This document shows, piece by piece, positions 8,273 through 16,366 of a DNA stretch of 64,000 bases (the first letter of the stretch is position 1; each line of letters starts with the position of its first letter). A program made the position numbers and the translations under genes. Source of the DNA: Alkalihalobacillus bogoriensis ATCC BAA-922 (GTDB lineage Bacteria; Bacillota; Bacilli; Bacillales; Bacillaceae_F); contig NZ_JHYI01000018.1 in NCBI RefSeq assembly GCF_000621445.1, positions 62,001 through 126,000 of the forward strand, read 5' to 3'. Under the pieces are notes generated by a model that worked only from the letters and a program-made list of their open reading frames with translations, had not been told where the DNA came from and searched no databases.

Positions 8273-9025
8273 TTATACAGCCATCACCGCTTTCATCTTT
8301 TTCTTTAGCATTCTTGCCCCTTGCACTTTCACTTGTAAACAAGGTGAAATTTCGATGTCATATTTTTTTCGTGCGATTACTTGCTTTAATTCAGCAATCG
8401 TATTGGCTTCTTCTTTAAATTCATTATAAATACTCCCGAATTGAAGACATTGATGCGTATCACTTCCAGCAACAACAGGAAGCTCGAGTGAATAAGCATA
8501 TTGAAACAATTCATCTTTCATTTTTAAACCTTGATGATATAAATCGGTAGCATTTAAATCCAGCGCGTCTAATTGCATCAATTGTTCTTTAGGAAGATGA
8601 GATAATTTCTTAGACTCTCTAAATGGATGTGCACCAATTTTTAAAAGCTCATATTGGTCAGCTAGCTCTAGTAAACTAGCAAAAGAAATAAAGTTTTCTT
8701 TCAAACGATGTGCAGACAACTTCTCATTAATATCTAAAATGTCAGCTCTCGTCCCTATTAGTAATATATGACCAACTTCTGAAATATCGACTTCAATACC
8801 TGGGAACACTTTTACACCTTCAACTACATAATAATCTTCTATATATGGATAGTGCTGATCTAGAGTGTCATAGATAACTTCAAAATTAGTTGTGTTAAAA
8901 TGTTCAGTTAAGGCAATAGCATCTAAGCGATTCTCTTTTGCCATTTGAATATGCTCTTGGAACCCCTCCAACGTAAACTCTGCCTTTTTGCTTAATTTTC
9001 CATGTGTGTGAAAATCTATGTTCAT
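8273..9025 (-). CDS. PHP domain phosphoesterase
   Basis: A 250-residue PHP-fold metal-dependent hydrolase. The motifs run in order: DFHTHGKLS at residues 4-12, an ALTEHFN segment near residue 40, GIEVDIS near residue 75, IGAHPFRESKKL near residue 130, and a terminal GSDTHQ near 190. These supply the usual metal-binding His, Asp and Glu. PHP proteins hydrolyse phosphate esters. Its specific substrate is unknown, but its place directly upstream of the sulfatase and 14 bp after the binding protein gene suggests it removes a phosphate formed during processing of the imported sugar. No signal peptide is seen. Confidence 0.82.
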   Translation of the reverse strand: MNIDFHTHGKLSKKAEFTLEGFQEHIQMAKENRLDAIALTEHFNTTNFEVIYDTLDQHYPYIEDYYVVEGVKVFPGIEVDISEVGHILLIGTRADILDINEKLSAHRLKENFISFASLLELADQYELLKIGAHPFRESKKLSHLPKEQLMQLDALDLNATDLYHQGLKMKDELFQYAYSLELPVVAGSDTHQCLQFGSIYNEFKEEANTIAELKQVIARKKYDIEISPCLQVKVQGARMLKKKMKAVMAV

Positions 9026-9039
9026 TCCTATACTCCTCC

Positions 9040-10605
9040 TTAAGACCGTGTTGCTTTATATTCTTCATATAATTCGTTCATTTCATCGATAATCTTTTGG
9101 CCTCCATCATTCAGCCAACGGTTTACAGCAGTCTCCACATCTTCCATTCCTCTACGTCCGACTACGATTTCTGTCATCATCTGCTCAAATTCAGCATCCA
9201 ATTGACCACCGATTTTGACATTCGTTTCCGAAATTAAAGCTGGATTATCATCTTCCCATATATATTTTTCATTCATTTCATAATGAGCAGCAAGAGTTTG
9301 CTCAAATTCTTCCCCTAACCACCAATATGCTCTATGAAGTTCATTCCATCCACGAATAAGATTCGTCCCAATCGAGGCAGGTTCATGCTCATCCCATGCA
9401 TCTAGTTTTTCTACCGTCCCATCTTCATGAACAGTATAATGAATACCTTCTATTCCATGGCGTGTAATCTCATAACCATCTGTAATGTTCCATTCATATA
9501 TCGCTAGAATACGATGAGCCTTTTCTTTACTCACATTGGCATTGATGACCTTTTTGAAAAAACTAGAACGGGTTGGTGTTGTTCGACTCCCATCTGGACC
9601 TGCTGGCGGTGGGAAAAATGTTAATTCTGCGTTTGGATCATGTTCTTTTACATCAACAGCTTCTTTTTCATGAACACTGTTTGGATTCACATACTCAATT
9701 CCTGCAATGCCATTACTTAATCTTTCATTGGCATCGCGCCAATCTGTATGTAGCATGAAGTCTTTATCAAGTACTCCTTCTTCGTAAGCCTTTCTCATAA
9801 AAGAAATATATTCTGTTAATTCATCTAGTTGGGCTTGATATGGGACAAGTTCTCCATCGATATCTTTCCACTCACGCGCTAAGCCAAAAGCCCCACCACG
9901 CCAAGCTGTTCCATCTTCTGAAAAAAGACCCATTGCTGAAAAACCAATCGTATCATTTTTTCCTGTTCCGTTCGGGTCTTGGTGTGTAAAAGCATGGGCC
10001 ACTTCATAAAACTCGTCAATCGTATCAGGAACATCTAATCCGAGAGTATCCAACCAATCTTGACGAATGGCTAACATATTTCTCGTTTGCAAACGGTATT
10101 CAGGTACACCGTAATAGTGACCAGATGGATTTAAAATTTCCCACGCCCATGTTGGGTATTCTGCTTCTAAGTCAGGATGGTATTGAAGCAATGGCTTTAC
10201 ATCGTAATAAGCGCCTCTCTCGGCCCAGTCAGAAAACATCCGTGGGTCATTATGTCCAAAACGCCATATATCAGGTAAGTTTCCGCTTGCTGCTAATGTA
10301 CTTAAATACTCTTCAAAATCTCCACGGTCATAATATTGAATATCAAATGTCACATTAAACTTATCCTCAATTAATTCAAAGACAGGATTATCCTCATATG
10401 GAATAGGAGAACCTGTTGTTAACATTGAAATCGTTAAATGCTCCTCAAAATTATAAGGCTCGAAACTATCGTTGTTGCCTTCGCTTTCTATTTTTGTGTC
10501 TCGTTCCGTTTTTTCACTACTCGCTTCTTCTTGTTGAGCACAGCCACTTGTAAAAGCTAAAACTAAAAAGAACAGCACCACATTTATAAAACCAAACTTT
10601 TTCAT
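9040..10605 (-). CDS. Sugar-binding lipoprotein of an LplA-type ABC importer
   Basis: A 521-residue extracellular solute-binding protein. The ATG at 10605 follows GGAGGG; an in-frame start 17 codons upstream has no ribosome binding site and would spoil the signal peptide. The signal sequence ends in the lipobox LAFTSGC. The mature part starts with an acidic, low-complexity linker (EEASSEKTERDTKIESEG) and then a family 1 binding fold of the long LplA/YtcQ type. It would capture oligosaccharides for the two permeases encoded immediately upstream (10711-12530). No ATPase is encoded here, which is normal for this class because a shared MsmX-type ATPase serves several importers. Confidence 0.9.
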   Translation of the reverse strand: MKKFGFINVVLFFLVLAFTSGCAQQEEASSEKTERDTKIESEGNNDSFEPYNFEEHLTISMLTTGSPIPYEDNPVFELIEDKFNVTFDIQYYDRGDFEEYLSTLAASGNLPDIWRFGHNDPRMFSDWAERGAYYDVKPLLQYHPDLEAEYPTWAWEILNPSGHYYGVPEYRLQTRNMLAIRQDWLDTLGLDVPDTIDEFYEVAHAFTHQDPNGTGKNDTIGFSAMGLFSEDGTAWRGGAFGLAREWKDIDGELVPYQAQLDELTEYISFMRKAYEEGVLDKDFMLHTDWRDANERLSNGIAGIEYVNPNSVHEKEAVDVKEHDPNAELTFFPPPAGPDGSRTTPTRSSFFKKVINANVSKEKAHRILAIYEWNITDGYEITRHGIEGIHYTVHEDGTVEKLDAWDEHEPASIGTNLIRGWNELHRAYWWLGEEFEQTLAAHYEMNEKYIWEDDNPALISETNVKIGGQLDAEFEQMMTEIVVGRRGMEDVETAVNRWLNDGGQKIIDEMNELYEEYKATRS

Positions 10606-10710
10606 TTCAATTCCCTCCACAACGTTTTTATTTTTTTCTCCACACCACATACTCAACTCAACATTCCTACACTACATCATTTGTTTTTTACCCTCTCCCT
10701 CCATGGAATA

Positions 10711-11577
10711 CTAGTCTTTAACAGAGCCTAGTAGAAAGCCTTTATTGAAATATTTTTGAAAAAACGGAAAGATAATGAGCAATGGAGTAATTGTAATGAC
10801 GATGGCAGCCATCGGAACAGCTGGGCTAAACAAAATATCAGCTGTTTCACTCCCTAATAAATCTTCATCTTGAATAATTAATCGTCGCAGCATAACTTGT
10901 AATGGCATTCGACTTTGGTCGTGCAAATATAAAACGGCGTCAAAATAAGAGTTCCAGTGGGCGACAATGTAAAATATCGTAAAGGTTGCCAAAGCTGGTT
11001 TTGCTAATGGCAATGCAATCGTAAAAAACAAGCGCCACTCCCCACACCCATCCATTCTGGCAGCCTCTTCAAGCTCCCGTGGAATATTTTTAAACAACCC
11101 ACGCATGACAATTAAATAAAATGGCGAGATTGCACTTGTTAACCAAAGCGCCCAATAACTATCGAGCAATCCAAGACCATTTACAATTAAGTAAAGTGGA
11201 ATCATGCCACCACTAAAAAGCATGGAAAACAACACTAAAAAATTGATAAACGAACGGCCAGGCAGCCATTCTTTCGATAAGGCATAAGCCATTAACGTCG
11301 TAAAAACCATATTAATTACCGTTCCAAAAACAGTAATAATAACAGCATTTTTAAAAGACCTCACAAAAATTTCATTATTCATTAAATAAATGTACGCATC
11401 AAAGGTTATTTCTCTTGGAATAATGAAAAATCCCCGTGTTACAAACTGACTTCTGTCGGCAATGGAGCTTCCGTACACATATAAGATAGGAAGTAAAACA
11501 GCTAAAGTAATAAGCGTTAAAATGATATATACGGCGATATCAAACATGCGGTCCTCTGTTAGCTTAAATCGTTTCAT
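10711..11577 (-). CDS. Carbohydrate ABC permease, LplC/YtcP type
   Basis: A 288-residue MalG-type inner membrane permease with six predicted membrane segments. The conserved cytoplasmic loop EEAARMDGCGEWRLFFTIALP (about residues 187-207) contacts the ATPase. The protein ends in FNKGFLLGSVKD, typical of the LplC/YtcP group. Its start codon shares bases with the stop of the LplB-type gene at 11577, so the two are translationally coupled. Together they form the membrane channel for the binding lipoprotein encoded next. This subfamily usually imports uronate-, pectin- or glycan-derived oligosaccharides; sulfated sugar is inferred here from the neighbouring sulfatase. Confidence 0.92.
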   Translation of the reverse strand: MKRFKLTEDRMFDIAVYIILTLITLAVLLPILYVYGSSIADRSQFVTRGFFIIPREITFDAYIYLMNNEIFVRSFKNAVIITVFGTVINMVFTTLMAYALSKEWLPGRSFINFLVLFSMLFSGGMIPLYLIVNGLGLLDSYWALWLTSAISPFYLIVMRGLFKNIPRELEEAARMDGCGEWRLFFTIALPLAKPALATFTIFYIVAHWNSYFDAVLYLHDQSRMPLQVMLRRLIIQDEDLLGSETADILFSPAVPMAAIVITITPLLIIFPFFQKYFNKGFLLGSVKD

Positions 11578-12530
11578 TAGTAGACCCCTTCTTTTCCTAA
11601 CTTTTTCGTGATTTGGTTTGCGATAATCACCATCGTTAATCCAACCATTGATTTAAAGAGCCCAACAGCCGTTGTATAACTAAACTGACCACCAATAACC
11701 CCCGCACGGTACACATATGTATCAAACACATCCGAAACACTTAGATTCAAAGGGTTTTGTAATAAATAAATATGTGTAAAACTTAAATCCATAAATCCAG
11801 CCAGCCTTAAAATGAACATAATAATGACAAGATATAATATAGAAGGTATCGTAATATGCCACATCATTTGAACTCTTGAAGCCCCATCAACCTTTGCTGC
11901 TTCATATAATTGTGGATTAATAGAAGACATTGCCGCTAAATACACAATCGCATCCCATCCCATGCCATTCCAAATATTATGTATGACCCACAAAGGACGA
12001 AAATAAGTTGGGTCAGTCATTAGTTCGATTCTATTCCAGCCTGAATCAGCTAATAGATTGTTAATTCCACCAGACTGAGTGGAGAACAACATGACTGTAA
12101 TGCCTACGATAACGACCCATGACACAAAATGTGGTGTGTACAAAATCGTTTGGATTGTTGTCCGAAAATAGCGAACTCTGACCTCATTTAACAGCAGTGC
12201 TAATATAATTGGAGCCGGAAAATAAAATAGTAAATCATAAATACTTAAAACAAACGTATTCCACAACAACTTTAAAAACATTCGTTCTTGAAATAGTCTT
12301 TCAAAATGAGCTAGTCCAACCCATTCACTTTGAAGAAAACCTTTAAACGGGTCGTAATTCATAAAAGCAACAGACAATCCAAACATCGGACCATATTTAA
12401 AAATGAGGAAGTAGAGTATCCCTGGTAATAGCATGAAATATAATGGCATACTTCTTTTTACTAACTTCATCTTTGACTGTTCTTTTATGTTTACAGATTG
12501 TTTCATATTCAGTGATGATTCCTTTTGCAT
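11577..12530 (-). CDS. Carbohydrate ABC permease, LplB type
   Basis: A 317-residue MalF-type permease and the first gene of the left operon. It has six membrane segments and the EAA loop (YEAAKVDGASRVQMMWHITIP, about residues 217-237). The ATG follows GGGAGG by seven bases. The promoter region upstream holds a copy of the presumed GntR operator (12551-12565) between promoter and ribosome binding site, suggesting repression of the whole operon (LplB, LplC, binding protein, PHP, sulfatase). Confidence 0.92.
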   Translation of the reverse strand: MQKESSLNMKQSVNIKEQSKMKLVKRSMPLYFMLLPGILYFLIFKYGPMFGLSVAFMNYDPFKGFLQSEWVGLAHFERLFQERMFLKLLWNTFVLSIYDLLFYFPAPIILALLLNEVRVRYFRTTIQTILYTPHFVSWVVIVGITVMLFSTQSGGINNLLADSGWNRIELMTDPTYFRPLWVIHNIWNGMGWDAIVYLAAMSSINPQLYEAAKVDGASRVQMMWHITIPSILYLVIIMFILRLAGFMDLSFTHIYLLQNPLNLSVSDVFDTYVYRAGVIGGQFSYTTAVGLFKSMVGLTMVIIANQITKKLGKEGVY

Positions 12531-12550
12531 CTGTGACCTCCCTTTGATGA

Positions 12551-12565
12551 TGTATAGACATCTAC
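12551..12565. promoter_or_regulatory. Putative GntR operator upstream of the LplB operon
   Basis: TGTATAGACATCTAC. The core AGATGTCTA(T/G)A, read on one strand or the other, occurs at 12551, 13563 and 13761, with a weaker form at 12759. All are close to the starts of genes in this locus, and similar TCTAGA/TATAGA boxes are typical of GntR/UTRA regulators. Confidence 0.6.
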
Positions 12566-12758
12566 TGTGACTGATGTTACTAGATATTCTTTAAGACAAT
12601 ATTGAATCAATGTAAAAAAATGATAAACTTTGTTACAAGTTTGTTAATTAACCTATTGAAAATACTAATATAAAGCCTTTTAACCTTTTATACACTAAAT
12701 CATTTCATAAAAAAACATTTCTTCCACACATGTAAAATGCTATAATCAATTCAACATA

Positions 12759-12772
12759 AGAAGTCTAGAGGT
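12759..12772. promoter_or_regulatory. Putative GntR operator at the regulator's own start
   Basis: AGAAGTCTAGAGGT (12760-12773 region), one mismatch from the AGATGTCTAGAGGT copy at 13761. It overlaps the ribosome binding site (AGAGGTG) of the gntR gene, suggesting autoregulation. A TATAAT is at 12741-12746. Confidence 0.5.
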
Positions 12773-12778
12773 GTTTAA

Positions 12779-13507
12779 ATGAAAGTGCAAACTGAAAAAC
12801 CAAGCTACCAACTTGTTAAAGAAAAAATAGAGAAAATGATTGATAATGGAGAAGTGAAAGTAGGGGAGAAATTCCCTTCAGAAATTCAAATGGCAAAGAA
12901 ATTTAATGTTAGCCGCGAGACATTTCGTTCAGCAGTGAAGCTACTCGAAAGTGAAGGTCGTGTTTATGTCAAACACGGGGTTGGTACATTTATTACATCG
13001 CCGCTACCTTTTATAGAAAACAGTTTAGAAAAGCTAACAAGAATTGGACAACTCATCCAATTAGCTGGACTCATTGAAGGAGAACAAAAAGAATTTTTTG
13101 ATATTGTTCCCGCTACAAAAGAATGGGCTGAGTATTTATCCATTCAAGAAGGTGACCTTGTTGTTCATCATGAAAGGATTCGAACCGCCAATGGAGAACC
13201 TGTCGTTTGTTCTTTAAATATCATGCCAAAAAGTATTGTCGGTGACACATTTGAACAAAAAGAACTTACTGGTTCATTAACTCTTTTTCTTGAAAAGGAA
13301 TGTAATATTAAATTCATGCGTAGTGATACCGAATTAGAAGTTCCTCTTCATATCGATCGTTATTGTCAAAAATTACTCATTCACCCTCAAACGACCGTTA
13401 TGTTATTAAAACAACTCCATTATGATGAGCTCAATCGTCCCGTCATGTTTAGTTACGATTATTTACGAAATGACATTTTTAAATTCCGAGTAAGACGTAC
13501 ACGATAA
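12779..13507 (+). CDS. GntR family regulator with UTRA effector domain
   Basis: A 242-residue regulator. The N-terminal winged helix-turn-helix spans about residues 8-72 (KFPSEIQMAKKFNVSRETFR, then EGRVYVKHGVGTFI), and a UTRA ligand-binding domain follows (about 95-235). UTRA regulators of this HutC subgroup usually sense a sugar or phosphorylated sugar and repress catabolic genes. It sits between the divergent permease/sulfatase operon and the co-directional phosphatase/FGE operon. AGATGTCTAGA-like boxes lie at all three promoters, so it is the obvious regulator of both arms. The effector is unknown. Confidence 0.93.
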   Translation: MKVQTEKPSYQLVKEKIEKMIDNGEVKVGEKFPSEIQMAKKFNVSRETFRSAVKLLESEGRVYVKHGVGTFITSPLPFIENSLEKLTRIGQLIQLAGLIEGEQKEFFDIVPATKEWAEYLSIQEGDLVVHHERIRTANGEPVVCSLNIMPKSIVGDTFEQKELTGSLTLFLEKECNIKFMRSDTELEVPLHIDRYCQKLLIHPQTTVMLLKQLHYDELNRPVMFSYDYLRNDIFKFRVRRTR

Positions 13508-13517
13508 ATCACCATAC

Positions 13518-13561
13518 GAAAAGAGAGTTTAGGAAAAATAACATCCTTAAACTCTCTTTTG
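13518..13561 (+). terminator. Terminator of the GntR gene
   Basis: Stem AAAGAGAGTTTA (13520-13531) with TAAACTCTCTTT (13548-13559), followed by TTTTG. The remainder of the 304-bp gap to 13811 holds two operator-like boxes and the promoter of the next operon. Confidence 0.8.
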
Positions 13562-13562
13562 T

Positions 13563-13577
13563 TGTATAGACATCTTC
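13563..13577. promoter_or_regulatory. Putative GntR operator, distal site of the phosphatase/FGE operon
   Basis: TGTATAGACATCTTC, 13 of 15 positions identical to the box at 12551-12565. It lies just after the gntR terminator and about 200 bp before the second box at 13761. Confidence 0.55.
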
Positions 13578-13758
13578 TATTCATTTTTTACATTTTTATC
13601 GAAACTATTATTGTGAATACTCTGTAATACTACTTTTACAAAAATTTAACATAACCCTATAACCCTTGCTTTATAAATGTTTATATCCACTTTTCACTTT
13701 TTATCGATTCCTCTCTCCTTACGAAATTTTTCTAACAATGATAAAATGCATGTAATTA

Positions 13759-13774
13759 TTAGATGTCTAGAGGT
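13759..13774. promoter_or_regulatory. Putative GntR operator, proximal site of the phosphatase/FGE operon
   Basis: TTAGATGTCTAGAGGT, about 40 bp before the start codon of the phosphatase gene, in the position of a repressor site near a promoter (GATAAAATGCATG upstream). Confidence 0.6.
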
Positions 13775-13811
13775 TAATTACATTTCAACACCCGTAAGGA
13801 GAGAAACTTTG

Positions 13812-14615
13812 ATGCAAACTTTACTAGAGCTTGACTATTATTTATCCGTTGCGAAGTCTACCATTTTAAAAGCAAGCCACTTAATTCAATATCGCATACA
13901 AGAAAATAGATTTAACGTTTTCGAAAAAGCGAGCGAAACAGATTTAGTGACAAGTGTTGATAAAGAAATTGACCAGTTTATTACCACTCGCCTCAAACAA
14001 CATTTTCCAACGCACGAGTTTATTACAGAAGAAGCGATTTCTCAACAAAACAGTGAACCTTCTTCCAATCAATTCACATGGATCGTTGACCCTATTGATG
14101 GAACAACAAATTTTATTCATGGCTTCCCTCACTTTTCCATTTCAATAGCACTGACATATGGACAAGATATTTTAATAGGCATTATATATGACATCATAGT
14201 AAATGATATTTATGTAGCTATTAAAGGCCAAGGTGCTTTTTTAAACAATAATTTAATCAGCTGTTCTTCTACCTTTGATTATAAAAATAGTTTACTATCT
14301 TTTGGATTTACCGATACAGACTGGAACGATAAAGAAACAATTCTTCCTCGTATCGAAAAACAAATTGGTACATGCCGTTCTCTCCGTATCTCTGGTTCTG
14401 CATGTCTTGACTTTGCCTATGTAGCTTCAGGAAAAATCGATGGCATGTGGTATAAAGGATTAAAGCCTTGGGATAAAGCAGCAGGAATTCTTCTTGTCCA
14501 AGAAGCAGGTGGAATATGTAGTGATTTTTCTGGTCGCACACACTCTCTATTAAACCGTGCTGAAATCGTGGCAACAAACAGATATATTCATAGCGAAGCC
14601 CTTACCTATTTATAG
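13812..14615 (+). CDS. Inositol monophosphatase family protein
   Basis: A 267-residue lithium-sensitive-type sugar phosphatase fold. The start is the ATG at 13812, preceded by GTAAGGAG; the open frame runs 45 codons further upstream through the operator region and is not used. Metal and catalytic residues are visible: E73-E74 in FITEEAIS, D93-P-I-D96-G-T-T in WIVDPIDGTTNF, and W-D-K-A-A-G near residue 220. The family removes phosphate from inositol phosphates, fructose bisphosphate or 3'-phosphoadenosine phosphate. Being co-transcribed with the sulfatase maturase, it may act on a phosphorylated or sulfated sugar intermediate, or on PAP; the true substrate is not known. Confidence 0.88.
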   Translation: MQTLLELDYYLSVAKSTILKASHLIQYRIQENRFNVFEKASETDLVTSVDKEIDQFITTRLKQHFPTHEFITEEAISQQNSEPSSNQFTWIVDPIDGTTNFIHGFPHFSISIALTYGQDILIGIIYDIIVNDIYVAIKGQGAFLNNNLISCSSTFDYKNSLLSFGFTDTDWNDKETILPRIEKQIGTCRSLRISGSACLDFAYVASGKIDGMWYKGLKPWDKAAGILLVQEAGGICSDFSGRTHSLLNRAEIVATNRYIHSEALTYL

Positions 14616-14643
14616 TCTTCCACATAAAAAGGAGAACGTTCCC

Positions 14644-15597
14644 ATGCAAACAAACCAAAAAAAATCATGTTGTACACCACAAAGACAACAAAGTATCTCG
14701 GAAATAAGAAAGCGACGTAACCAAGTTACTGCCTCCCATACCTCTCACCCGTATAAAAATATGAAATACTTATCTGGCGGAACATTTATCATGGGGGCAG
14801 ACTTAAATGAAGGATACTCTTCTGATGCAGAAGGACCAAAACGACCGGTTACAGTGGAACCTTTTTATATTTCACCCTACACAGTAACAAACGAACAGTT
14901 TCGCGTATTCGTTCAAGAAACAGGCTATGAAACGGATGCTGAGAAATATGGCTGGTCCTTCGTCTTCCACCTTCTTGTGTCCAAAAAAACCGCAAAAACC
15001 GTAAAGGAAATCGCACCACAAACACCGTGGTGGTGGGTCGTGAAGGGGGCTAGTTGGCAATGCCCTGAAGGACCAGACTCAACAATCGACTCCCGGCTTG
15101 ACCACCCTGTCGTACATATCTCTTGGAATGATGCTATCGCTTATTGTTCATGGTCTGATTGTCGCTTACCAACAGAAGCCGAGTGGGAATATGCCGCACG
15201 CGGAGGCTTACAGTCGGCACGCTATCCTTGGGGCGACGAACTCTTACCAAACGGTGAACACCGCTGTAACATTTGGCAAGGAACATTCCCTCATGAAAAT
15301 ACAAATGAGGATGGCTATATAAGCACGGCTCCCGTTCATACTTTCCCACCAAATGGATTTGGATTATACAATATGGTCGGAAATGTGTGGGAGTGGTGCG
15401 CCAGTTCCTTTTATCCTCATTCACATCACGAGGACTATCTAAAAGTAAAAGCAATGCGCGGCGGCTCCTTCTTATGTCACGCTTCTTATTGTAATCGGTA
15501 CCGCAATGCTGCAAGAAGTTCTAACACAGCCGATAGTTCTGCGAGCAATATTGGCTTTCGTTGTGTCATGTCTAAAGAAAAGAGGATGCTTTCATGA
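14644..15597 (+). CDS. Formylglycine-generating enzyme (sulfatase maturase, SUMF1 family)
   Basis: A 317-residue copper-dependent FGE that oxidises the active-site Cys of type I sulfatases to formylglycine, using oxygen. The fold markers are GGTFIMGAD near residue 46, LPTEAEWEYAARGG near residue 175, and GNVWEWCAS near residue 250. The two essential cysteines are C278 and C283 in GGSFLCHASYCNRYRNAARS, with the same spacing as in known aerobic FGEs. The start at 14644 follows AAAGGAG; an earlier frame start would overlap the preceding gene. The client is almost certainly the C-x-P-S-R sulfatase at 6877-8271. The last four bases overlap the next gene. Confidence 0.95.
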   Translation: MQTNQKKSCCTPQRQQSISEIRKRRNQVTASHTSHPYKNMKYLSGGTFIMGADLNEGYSSDAEGPKRPVTVEPFYISPYTVTNEQFRVFVQETGYETDAEKYGWSFVFHLLVSKKTAKTVKEIAPQTPWWWVVKGASWQCPEGPDSTIDSRLDHPVVHISWNDAIAYCSWSDCRLPTEAEWEYAARGGLQSARYPWGDELLPNGEHRCNIWQGTFPHENTNEDGYISTAPVHTFPPNGFGLYNMVGNVWEWCASSFYPHSHHEDYLKVKAMRGGSFLCHASYCNRYRNAARSSNTADSSASNIGFRCVMSKEKRMLS

Positions 15598-16205
15598 ACG
15601 AAATGAACAAACCACTTCACCGCTTTTGTGAATGGTTGATGTCCTTAGCTTACCTAAACTTACTATGGATAATATTTTCTGCGGCTGGGTTCATTATTTT
15701 CGGGATCATTCCAGCTACGATTAGTATGTTTGCTGTTATCAGACAATGGCTGATGAAGGACACCCCACCAACAAGCAAAGCATTTTGGCTTTATTATAAA
15801 ACGAACTTTTGGAAAGGAAATCTTCTTTTCTTTCCGTTTGTTGGCATCGGGTATTTATTACTCGTAAATTTCCGTTTGCATTTACTAGCAGACTATACAT
15901 TACCTTTATTCTTGTTTTACTTTCTACTTATTGTTTCAGTAGTGTACGGACTTATATTTATATATATTTTTCCGATTTTTGTACATTTTGAATATCCTTC
16001 ATCGTCCTATTATAAAAATTCGCTTTTATTCGCTTTTTCACATCCATACTATTCGGTATTGTTAGTCACACTCTCATATGGACACTTTTTACTCATGAAT
16101 GTTATTCCGATATTCCTTTTATTTTTCGGTGTCAGCCTTTGGAGTTACGTGATGATGAAAGTAGGGTTAATTATGTTTACACCATTACAAGCACGTCCAC
16201 AATAA
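15594..16205 (+). CDS. YesL-like DUF624 membrane protein
   Basis: A 203-residue protein with five hydrophobic segments and the start pattern of the YesL/DUF624 family (FCEWLMSLAYLNLLWIIFS, then GIIPATISMFAVIRQW). This family is regularly encoded in polysaccharide-utilisation operons with LplB/LplC-type transporters; its molecular role is unknown, probably assisting transport or transporter assembly. Its ATG overlaps the FGE stop by four bases (ATGA), showing translational coupling. A family B repeat starts at the base after its stop codon. Confidence 0.85.
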   Translation: MNEMNKPLHRFCEWLMSLAYLNLLWIIFSAAGFIIFGIIPATISMFAVIRQWLMKDTPPTSKAFWLYYKTNFWKGNLLFFPFVGIGYLLLVNFRLHLLADYTLPLFLFYFLLIVSVVYGLIFIYIFPIFVHFEYPSSSYYKNSLLFAFSHPYYSVLLVTLSYGHFLLMNVIPIFLLFFGVSLWSYVMMKVGLIMFTPLQARPQ

Positions 16206-16336
16206 GAAAAACGTGGGAGCGTCTTTTCGTTTCAAGCCAAGTGCGGAGCCCTGCCCGCTTTTGACAGTGAAACGTGCAGGTGCGCAGCCTTCGCTCATCT
16301 AGAATAAGCTTTCAAAGCATCAGTGCTAGACCATAA
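16206..16336. repeat. Family B dispersed repeat, copy 2
   Basis: Begins AGAAAAACGTGGGAGCGTC directly after the YesL-like stop. The GC-rich centre contains CCTGCC and GCAGG in opposite sense, as in copy 3, and the end is AATAAGCTTTCAAAGC. It is markedly richer in G+C than the flanks. It lies between convergent genes. Confidence 0.8.
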
Positions 16337-16361
16337 AAAAATCCCCCTAAATATAGGGGGA
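16335..16361 (-). terminator. Terminator of the CNNM/CBS transporter gene
   Basis: Stem CCCCCTA (16343-16349) with TAGGGGG (16354-16360). The minus-strand copy continues into ATTTTTTATG. Confidence 0.85.
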
Positions 16362-16366
16362 CATAA

